Positions 23,570 to 30,440 of a DNA stretch of 64,000 bases are shown here, piece after piece (within the stretch, counting starts at the first letter, position 1; each line of letters starts with the position of its first letter). Origin of the DNA: Nevskiaceae bacterium (GTDB taxonomy: Bacteria > Pseudomonadota > Gammaproteobacteria > Nevskiales > Nevskiaceae); the NCBI GenBank assembly GCA_004297005.1, contig SCVA01000011.1, positions 1-64,000 of the forward strand, read 5' to 3'. A model generated the notes under the pieces. The model worked only from the letters and a program-made list of their open reading frames with translations. It ran no database searches and had not been told where the DNA came from. Made by a program: the position numbers and the translations under genes.

Positions 23570-24268
23570 TCAGCCCGGAATGCTCAATCCACGCTGCACC
23601 GCCGGCCGTGCCAGGAAGGCTTCCAGCACCCGCAGCACGTTCGGATAGTTCTGGATCTGCACCAGCTCGCCGGCGCCGTAGAAGCCGATCAGGTTGCGCA
23701 CCCAGGGGAAGCTGGCGATGTCGGCGATGCTGTAGTCCTTGCCGAGCAGCCAGTCGCGGCCATCGAGCTGCCGCTCCAGCACAGTCAGCAGCCGCTGGGA
23801 CTCGGCCACATAACGGTCGCGCGGGCGCTTGTCCTCGTAGTCCTTGCCGGCGAATTTATGGAAGAAGCCGAGCTGCCCGAACATCGGGCCGATGCCGCCC
23901 ATCTGGAACATCAGCCACTGGATCGCCTCGTAACGCTTGGCCGGGTCGGCGGGGAGGAAGGCGCCAGCCTTGTCGGCGAGGTAGAGCAGGATCGCGCCGG
24001 ACTCGAACAGCGCCAGCGGCTGCCCGCCCGGCCCCTGCGGGTCGAGAATGGCCGGGATTTTGTTGTTGGGATTGAGTGAGAGGAATTCCGGCGAGAGCTG
24101 GTCGTTGCTGGCGAAGTCGACCTTGTGCGCCTCGTAGGGCAGGCCGGTTTCCTCCAGCAGGATCGAGACCTTCACGCCATTGGGCGTGGGCAGCGAGTAG
24201 AGCTGGATGCGGTCCGGGTACAGGGCCGGCCACTTGCGGGTGATGGGGTAGGACGAGAGATCAGTCAT
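23570..24268 (-). CDS. Glutathione S-transferase family protein (nu-class, YghU/YfcG-like)
   Basis: 232 residues. The N-terminal thioredoxin-like domain carries LYSLPTPNGVKVSILLEETG, where the TxNGxK pattern replaces a catalytic Tyr or Ser and is typical of YfcG/YghU disulfide-bond oxidoreductases using two GSH. NPNNKIPAI and LFESGAILLYLADK are the GSH-binding segments. The all-alpha C-domain has SIADIASFPWVRN. Cytoplasmic. Stand-alone gene converging on the tRNA. Confidence 0.92.
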   Translation of the reverse strand: MTDLSSYPITRKWPALYPDRIQLYSLPTPNGVKVSILLEETGLPYEAHKVDFASNDQLSPEFLSLNPNNKIPAILDPQGPGGQPLALFESGAILLYLADKAGAFLPADPAKRYEAIQWLMFQMGGIGPMFGQLGFFHKFAGKDYEDKRPRDRYVAESQRLLTVLERQLDGRDWLLGKDYSIADIASFPWVRNLIGFYGAGELVQIQNYPNVLRVLEAFLARPAVQRGLSIPG

Positions 24269-24316
24269 GGCGGGAGCGCTTGCGGATGCGCACAGCTTGC
24301 CATGCGCAGGACTGCG

Positions 24317-25195
24317 CTAGCGCTGCAAGGGATCGTTGGCGAGCAGGAAGGCGCGCAGTCCGGGCAGGTCGTCGGTGTTGATGTGGTCCTGATCGGCGGT
24401 GATGAACTCGCGCCAGAGGTTGTCGCGAGCGCTGCCCGGCTCATCCGGCACGTTGTACAACCTCACGCGACGGCCGGCGGCATGTGCTCGGGAAATGCTG
24501 TCACGAAGCTTGGCCTGCTGGTCGGCGGGCATCGCACCATTGCCGTCCCAGCCGAACTCGGTGGTCCAGCTATCGCTGATCAGCGGCATGAAGCTGGCCG
24601 GCTCGCTGCTATCGAGATCGTCGAAACGGCCGTCGTAGAAGCAGTAACGGCTACCGGCGGCGAGCATGGCGTCCTTCGGCCGGTTGCCGGAGAGGATGGC
24701 GGTGACCGCACCGGGGATGACCACGCCGTTCTCGTAGCGGGTGAAGAGATCGCCGTACTTCGCCAGCTCCGCCTCGATCGCCTGCCAAGTGGACTCGGCG
24801 CTGGTCTTGGCGTCAATCAGCAGGCTGAAGGGCGCACAGTCGGGTTGGATGCAGCCGCCGTTGGCTTGCGCGCGCGCCTTCAGTGGCTCGAGGTAGAGCG
24901 CGGCCAAGGTACGGTCCAGGCGGATGTCCTGCGGATCGTGGGCGACATAGAGCCCGCCGAGGCCCAGCAGCGGCAGGGTGTAGACATCGGCCTCGACGCT
25001 GGCGAAGCCCTGCTCTAGGGCGTCCAGCAGCGGACGTTCGTGCTCGTAGTCGTTGTGCGCATGGGCGCGGCGCAGGGACTTCTCCGTCGCCGTCGGCGGC
25101 TCGGTCGGAGTCGGCAGCGCGTCCGGCGGCAGGCTTTCGGCGCAGGCCGCGAGCCACAAGGCCGCCAGCAGCGGCAGTCGGTGCCAACTAGGCAT
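24317..25195 (-). CDS. AIM6-like PI-PLC/GDPD-superfamily phosphodiesterase lipoprotein
   Basis: About 292 residues from the ATG at 25195, with lipobox LWLAAC. The opening AHAHNDYEHERPLLDALEQG followed by FASVEADVY and YVAHD is the signature of the PI-PLC-like phosphodiesterases grouped with yeast AIM6, which belong to the GDPD/PLC TIM-barrel superfamily. DAKTSAEST and RLYNVPDEP fit later strands. It probably hydrolyses phosphodiesters at the cell surface. The start overlaps the preceding phosphatase gene by 8 bases, so the genes are translationally coupled. Confidence 0.82.
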   Translation of the reverse strand: MPSWHRLPLLAALWLAACAESLPPDALPTPTEPPTATEKSLRRAHAHNDYEHERPLLDALEQGFASVEADVYTLPLLGLGGLYVAHDPQDIRLDRTLAALYLEPLKARAQANGGCIQPDCAPFSLLIDAKTSAESTWQAIEAELAKYGDLFTRYENGVVIPGAVTAILSGNRPKDAMLAAGSRYCFYDGRFDDLDSSEPASFMPLISDSWTTEFGWDGNGAMPADQQAKLRDSISRAHAAGRRVRLYNVPDEPGSARDNLWREFITADQDHINTDDLPGLRAFLLANDPLQR

Positions 25196-26675
25196 GATCG
25201 AGCGCGGCGCAGTGCGCACGCTTCAGGCGGTTGGCGACCTGGGTGCGTCGGGCCAGCAGATCAAAGTTGCCGTCGATGGGCCTGCCCAGTGCGGCGACCG
25301 AGCGCACCGGCTGCACCGCCTGGTTGGCGGCCAGCAGGCTGCGACGCGGGATGCTGAACGTATCCGCCACCGCGGTGGCGCCGCTGAGTGGATCGACCGC
25401 CCAGGTGGTGGCCTTGATCTCGCTGCGGCTCACCGTGTACTCGACGAACACATGCGTGTCTTGCAGCGCCGCCGCGCTCCAGCCGGACTGCGGCAGCAGC
25501 ACGTAGAAGCTCTTGCCGCCGGTGCCGGCGGTGACCTGGGTGTAGCCGAGCGGATTGGGCAGGCCGAAGCTCATTGGCTTGCTGCGCTGGTAGATGTGGT
25601 CGTGGCCCACCGCCAGCAGATCGACGCCGTAGCGCACGAAGATGTTTTCCTGCAGCAGCACCAGGGTGAAGTTGGCCGGGTTGCGACCCTCGTTGTCGGT
25701 CCAGAGGGTGAAGTGCTGGGAGACGATGATGAAGTCGATCTCGCCGGCCGCGCGGCGCAGCGCCGCCTGTGCGAGGTCGGCTTCCAGAAAGGCCAGCTCG
25801 CTCACCAGCGTGCCGTCGGTGGCGAAGCAGCCGCCGGTGGAAATCACGAAGTGGCAGCGGCCGAGATCGAAGCTGTAGAAGGTGCCGTCCGGGCTCTGCG
25901 TCGAGCTCGGGCAGGCGAAGCGGTTGCGGTAGGTCTGGCCGTTGTTGTCCTCTTCCTCGTGATTGCCGGGCGCGGTCATCAGGATGCCGCTGGCGGCGTA
26001 GTCGGCCTCGATGGCGTTCACATAGTCGTCCCACAGCGGCTGCTCGCCGTTGGCGTAGGAAATATCGCCGGCGAGCAGGGCGAAGTCCGGCTGCCGCGCG
26101 GCGACGGCGCGCAGCACCGCGCTGGAACTGGCGCCGATGCCGTGGTCGCCGAAGTGGCAGAAGCGGAACTCCTCGCCGGCCGGCGTCGGCCGCACCACCC
26201 GCACCGGGCTCCAGCCCTCCTCCGAGCCAACGCGATAGCGCATCGGCAGCGCCGGGTTGAGGCCGCTGGCGGTGGCCTTGTGGGTAAAGCTGGCGACGCC
26301 GGGCGTGGCGGTGGTGGCCGCTTCGGCGCGGCCGGGGAAGGGCGCGCCGGCGATCTCCGCCGCGCTCATGCCCTCGCTTACCGGGCCGAACTCGATATAG
26401 CTGCGCGGCGCGTCCTCGCCGTCGGTGAACCAGGTGGCAGTGCGGCTGCGCAGCGGGTCGCTGGTCCAGGACAGATGCCTGCCGCGCGGCGCGAACTTGG
26501 CGGCGGGCGGGGTGACCGGCGGCGTCACCGGTGGCTCCGGCGTGGTCGGCGGTGCGCCGCGCTCGCTGGCGCCGCAGCCGCCCAGCCAGGCCGGCAGCAG
26601 CAGTGCGCCGCCGCCATAGACACCGTGCTGCAGAAAGCGGCGGCGGCGCAGGTCGGGGGGTGGGGATTGGGTCAT
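25188..26675 (-). CDS. Tat-exported purple-acid-phosphatase-like metallophosphoesterase
   Basis: 495 residues. Twin-arginine leader RRRRFLQHGVYGGGALLLP, a possible lipid-anchor Cys, then a Pro/Thr linker. A fibronectin-like N-domain (WTSDPLRSRTATWF) precedes the two-metal phosphoesterase core: HFGDHGIG, AGDISYANG, APGNHEEED, SQHFTLW and VGHDHIYQRS supply the expected Asp, Asn and His ligands. It likely removes phosphate from organic esters outside the inner membrane. Sits between the GDPD gene (overlap ATGA) and the AIM6-like gene. Confidence 0.88.
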   Translation of the reverse strand: MTQSPPPDLRRRRFLQHGVYGGGALLLPAWLGGCGASERGAPPTTPEPPVTPPVTPPAAKFAPRGRHLSWTSDPLRSRTATWFTDGEDAPRSYIEFGPVSEGMSAAEIAGAPFPGRAEAATTATPGVASFTHKATASGLNPALPMRYRVGSEEGWSPVRVVRPTPAGEEFRFCHFGDHGIGASSSAVLRAVAARQPDFALLAGDISYANGEQPLWDDYVNAIEADYAASGILMTAPGNHEEEDNNGQTYRNRFACPSSTQSPDGTFYSFDLGRCHFVISTGGCFATDGTLVSELAFLEADLAQAALRRAAGEIDFIIVSQHFTLWTDNEGRNPANFTLVLLQENIFVRYGVDLLAVGHDHIYQRSKPMSFGLPNPLGYTQVTAGTGGKSFYVLLPQSGWSAAALQDTHVFVEYTVSRSEIKATTWAVDPLSGATAVADTFSIPRRSLLAANQAVQPVRSVAALGRPIDGNFDLLARRTQVANRLKRAHCAALDHA

Positions 26676-27904
26676 GGCAGGGTCCGGCGCCGCAACGCGG
26701 CGATGAGCAGGTAGAGCAGGCTGGCGAGCAGCGGCAGGCTGCCGCCTTCGGTGTGGGTTGGCGCGGCGGCCGGTGGCGGCGTGTCGAGCTGGTTGTATTG
26801 CGCCGCCTCGGCGCTGGCATCGCCGGCGAAGCGCACCACGTAGTCCTGTTCCGCGCCTGGCAGGCTGATGCAGCCGTAGCGGTTGCTGAGCGCCTCGCCC
26901 GGATCGCGGCCATCGCGTCGGCTGTAGCTCAGCGTCTTGCGCGGCAGGCCCAGGCCGTTTTCGGCGTTGCTGAGGCAGATGCTGTTGCTGCCGGCCCCGG
27001 CCGCGCTGCCCGGCGCCAGCTTCACCGCCAGCGGCGCCTTGAGCAGTGCGCGGATCACGTCGGGCTGATTGGACTGCGCGCCATCGGCGCCCATCGCCAG
27101 GCCGCGCAGAAATTCCGCCGCCTCGTATTCGTGGCCGTCGTCGTAGCTGTGCGGCAGCACGTAGGAGCAGCCGTCGTGGACGGCGGCGATCAGCTCCGGC
27201 GTGAACTTGTCCATCGCCGAGCCGTAGATGATCGAGCGGCCGGTTTCGTCGTAGGCGGTCTGCGCGTCGGGGTTGTCGTCGATGTTGTAGATCACCCGCA
27301 GCTCGGGGTAGAGCAGTTGCGACAGGCTGACGGTGAAACCGCTCATGTTGAAGTAGCTGCGCTGCATCAGGCCGTAGTCCTGCACCTTCTGGAAGAAGCC
27401 CAGGTAGTTCTTCACGAACTTGATGTCGAACTCGATGCCGCGCTGGCTGTCGCGGGCGAGCGCCAGGATGTCGTCCAGACGCGGCACCGGCGAGGGGTCG
27501 TACTCGCTGCCTATCCAGGGCTCGAAGTTGGCGGCGTTGAGCGCGTCGATCTGGCTGGAGAGCATCGTCGAGATATTGCCGCTGCCGCCGGTGGTGCGGG
27601 CAACGTCGTCGTCGTGCATGGAATAGAGCACGCCATCCAGCGATTCGCGCACGTCGATCTCGACAAAGTCCATGCCGTAGGCGAAAGCGTGGCGATAGGC
27701 CCAGAGCGTGTTCTCCGGCGCCAGGTTCACGCCGCCGCGGTGCGCCGAGATCAGCGGCGGCCGGCGGCCGATGTCGGGCGTGCCGGCGCTGGTCCAGCGC
27801 GCGGTTTCGGCGGTCTGCTCACAAGGGGCGTCGGCGCGGGGCAGATCGGCGGCCGGGCAGGGCAGGGCGCACAGGGCCAAAAGCAGGCAGAGCGGGCGGA
27901 GCAT
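26672..27904 (-). CDS. Glycerophosphodiester phosphodiesterase with GlyGly-CTERM-like tail
   Basis: 410 residues with a signal peptide (ends CPAAD). The GDPD domain (~50-330) has SAHRGGVNLAPENTLWAY (catalytic His and Glu region), DFVEIDVRESLDGVLYSMHDD and GIEFDIKF. It releases glycerol-3-phosphate from phospholipid head groups. The C-terminus is a Thr/Glu-Gly-Gly-Ser linker, one hydrophobic helix (LPLLASLLYLLIAAL) and RRR, matching the GlyGly-CTERM/rhombosortase sorting-signal layout. First gene of the coupled phosphoesterase trio, divergent from paralog B of the M19-like lipoproteins. Confidence 0.9.
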   Translation of the reverse strand: MLRPLCLLLALCALPCPAADLPRADAPCEQTAETARWTSAGTPDIGRRPPLISAHRGGVNLAPENTLWAYRHAFAYGMDFVEIDVRESLDGVLYSMHDDDVARTTGGSGNISTMLSSQIDALNAANFEPWIGSEYDPSPVPRLDDILALARDSQRGIEFDIKFVKNYLGFFQKVQDYGLMQRSYFNMSGFTVSLSQLLYPELRVIYNIDDNPDAQTAYDETGRSIIYGSAMDKFTPELIAAVHDGCSYVLPHSYDDGHEYEAAEFLRGLAMGADGAQSNQPDVIRALLKAPLAVKLAPGSAAGAGSNSICLSNAENGLGLPRKTLSYSRRDGRDPGEALSNRYGCISLPGAEQDYVVRFAGDASAEAAQYNQLDTPPPAAAPTHTEGGSLPLLASLLYLLIAALRRRTLP

Positions 27905-28157
27905 GGTGAGCGGTCAGGACAAAGCGCAATTCCCAAACCTACGGAATCGCGATGACGATCCGATGATGTCAGTTCGGGACGGAGGCTCAGCCGAGCGGTT
28001 CCCGAGATTCGACCCGAGGCGTCGGGCACCGACGAGCCGCGAGCAGCTACTTGTTACACAACGTCGCAAATCGCAGCGATTTTTACTATCGGATGACAAT
28101 TTGAAGTCAACCTAGCATCGGGCGACGGCCAAGGACGGGCCGTCCTCTGGGAGAACG
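27905..28157. promoter_or_regulatory. Divergent intergenic control region with two palindromes
   Basis: 253-bp gap between gdpd (leftward) and metallohydrolase paralog B (rightward), AT-richer than its flanks. It holds AAATCGC-A-GCGATTT (28068-28082) and GACGGCC-N7-GGCCGTC (28124-28144), the latter 13 bases before the paralog B start. TACTAT at 28084-28089 could be a -10 box. No ORF with a credible start is seen. Confidence 0.45.
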
Positions 28158-30350
28158 ATGATGCGTGAACAGGGACCGTTGTCGGCCTGGCTCTGGCTTG
28201 GTGCAGTGCTGCTGCTGGCGGCTTGCGGCTCGTCGGATGAGTCGCTGTCGCCGACGCCACCGTCTCCGGTCCCCAAGACCCGCTACGACATGGCCAACGG
28301 CTGCTACGCCCTGCAGGCCGTGGCGAACGCCGGCTATGCCCTGCGCGAAGAGTCCGGGGCCTATTCCTGCGCGGCCGGTGACGCCGCCGAGGCCACGCGG
28401 TTCTTCATGAAGCCCACCGCGCTCGGCAAGTATCTGTTCTACGCCGAGGACCGCAGCATGCTGGCGCTGGCAGGTGGCGGCACCGAGGTCGGTAGCGTCC
28501 TCGCTCCCGGGGCGGCCGCGGACTGGACCGTCGATCTCGACCCGGATGGCGACTACAGCGTCTATTCGGAGTCGGCCGGCCGCTATCTGGCCTTGAACGA
28601 CGCCGACGGCCGGCTGGTGCTGGCGACCGAACCGGGCAAGTTCCAGTTCGTGCCCACTGAGGGCTGCATGGCCTTTCCCGAGATTTCCGTCGATGCCGAG
28701 GGCGAACCGTTCAAGGGTCGCGGCGTCGAGCAGCCGGTGCTGGGCTTCGCCGAGGTGCATGCCCATATCAGCGCCACCAGCTTCCTGGGCGGCGCGCATT
28801 ACGGAACGCCCTTCCACAAGTACGGAGTCACCGAGGCGATGGGCAATTGCCGGGTCCAGCACGGCCCGGCCGGCATACTCGACCTGATCGGCAACCTCTA
28901 TGGCGGCAACCCCCTGGCCACGCACGACACTCAGGGATGGCCGACCTTCGTCGACTGGCCGGCGCGCGACTCCCTGCTGCACGAGGGCATGTACTACAAG
29001 TGGGTGGAGCGCGCCTACCTCGCCGGCATGCGCCTGATGGTGAACGACTTGGTCGAGAATCAGGTGCTGTGCAGCCTGCAATCGGTGATCAACACCGCCA
29101 ACGCGCTCAATATCGATGTCGCCGAGATCCTGCGGGGTGTGGTCGATCTGGTGGTCCCGCCCTACTGCAACGAGATGAACAGCGCCATCGGCCAGATCAG
29201 CTTCATGCACGAGTTGCAGGACTACATCGACGCCCAGGAAGGCGGCCCGGGCAAGGGCTGGTTCCGCATAGTCACCACGCCGAGAGAGGCCCGGCAGGTG
29301 ATCAACGATGGCAAGCTGGCCGTGGTGTTGGGCATCGAGATTTCGCACCTGTTCAACTGCCGGGTGATGCAGCCGGGCGGCCTGTTCGAGGTGGCGGCCT
29401 GTGACGAGGCGCAGATCGACGCCGAGATGGACCGACTCTACGAGCTGGGAGTCCGGCAGATGTTTCCGATTCACGAGTTCGACAATGCCTTCGGCGGCAA
29501 CGGCATCTTCGATGGCCTGATCCTCAATGTCGGCAACTTCCTCGACACTGGCAGCTTCTGGCAGACCTATACCTGTCCGGATCAGCCCTACTTCTTCCAG
29601 GCCGGCGCCGAAATGACCACCGCGCTGCTGCCGGCACCGCTGGATCCGCTCACCGAACTGCTCACCCAGATCACTCAGGGCCTGGTGCCACTGTATCCCC
29701 AGGGCCACCAGTGCAACGCCCGCTGGATGACGCCGCTGGGCCGCTACGCCTTTGACCGGATGATGGACAAGAAGATCATGATTGAGGTCGATCACCTGGA
29801 ACTGGAAATGAAGACCCAGTTGCTCGACATGGCCGGGTCCAGGACCCCGGCCTATCCCTTGCTGTCCACCCACGGTGGTCAGGGTGGCATCAGCATGGAG
29901 CAGGCCAGGCGCCTACTCGCCGGGGGCGGTCTGCTCTATCCCAACAAGGGCAACGGCATTCAGTTCACCGAGCAGCTGAACCTTCTGCGCAGTGTGGCTA
30001 GCGAAGGCAAACTGTTCGCCATGGGCTATGGCGCCGACATGAACGGCCTCGCCAACCAGTCGGCGCCGCGCGGCGCGGCGGCGGAACCGGTGCGCTATCC
30101 CTACACCCTGTTCCGGGGCCCCGGCTGGGGTGCGCAGTTCGCGGCGGTACAGCCCATCGTCTTCCAGCAGTCGGCGGTTCCGGAAGGGGATCGGCTGTTC
30201 GACATCAATGCCGAGGGCCTGGCGCACTACGGCCTGATCGCGGATTGGATCGAGGAGGTGCGTCTGGAGGGCGGCGAGCAGGCGATCACTGATCTCTACA
30301 ACTCCGCCGAGCTCTACCTGCAGACCTGGGAACGCACGCTCAACCGATGA
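28158..30350 (+). CDS. Metallohydrolase lipoprotein (M19 dipeptidase / amidohydrolase-like), paralog B
   Basis: 730 residues, lipobox LLLAAC, with GGGAG upstream of a double ATG. It is collinear with paralog A: beta-rich N-domain (ANGCYALQAVANAGYALREE, RFFMKPTALGKYLFYAED), then FAEVHAHISA, DAQEGGPGKGWFRIV, a diverged EVDHLELEMK, STHGGQGGIS and GYGADMNGL. Overall roughly half of aligned positions look identical by eye. Substrate unknown. Likely exposed at the envelope and co-transcribed with the downstream GH31 gene, although a large inverted repeat lies between them. Confidence 0.75.
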   Translation: MMREQGPLSAWLWLGAVLLLAACGSSDESLSPTPPSPVPKTRYDMANGCYALQAVANAGYALREESGAYSCAAGDAAEATRFFMKPTALGKYLFYAEDRSMLALAGGGTEVGSVLAPGAAADWTVDLDPDGDYSVYSESAGRYLALNDADGRLVLATEPGKFQFVPTEGCMAFPEISVDAEGEPFKGRGVEQPVLGFAEVHAHISATSFLGGAHYGTPFHKYGVTEAMGNCRVQHGPAGILDLIGNLYGGNPLATHDTQGWPTFVDWPARDSLLHEGMYYKWVERAYLAGMRLMVNDLVENQVLCSLQSVINTANALNIDVAEILRGVVDLVVPPYCNEMNSAIGQISFMHELQDYIDAQEGGPGKGWFRIVTTPREARQVINDGKLAVVLGIEISHLFNCRVMQPGGLFEVAACDEAQIDAEMDRLYELGVRQMFPIHEFDNAFGGNGIFDGLILNVGNFLDTGSFWQTYTCPDQPYFFQAGAEMTTALLPAPLDPLTELLTQITQGLVPLYPQGHQCNARWMTPLGRYAFDRMMDKKIMIEVDHLELEMKTQLLDMAGSRTPAYPLLSTHGGQGGISMEQARRLLAGGGLLYPNKGNGIQFTEQLNLLRSVASEGKLFAMGYGADMNGLANQSAPRGAAAEPVRYPYTLFRGPGWGAQFAAVQPIVFQQSAVPEGDRLFDINAEGLAHYGLIADWIEEVRLEGGEQAITDLYNSAELYLQTWERTLNR

Positions 30351-30380
30351 GGCCGGGTGCGGTCCTGCCGGCTGGCGCTG

Positions 30381-30413
30381 CTGTCAATCGACCGCAACCT
30401 GCGGTCGTTACAG
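30381..30413. promoter_or_regulatory. Inverted repeat between paralog B and the GH31 gene
   Basis: CGACCGC-AACCT-GCGGTCG core (30389-30407), extended by outer CTGT (30381-30384) and ACAG (30410-30413). No T-tract follows, so it looks more like an operator or RNA structure than a simple terminator. Confidence 0.4.
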
Positions 30414-30440
30414 TGCGCGATCCTGATTCTCGCCCGCCCC

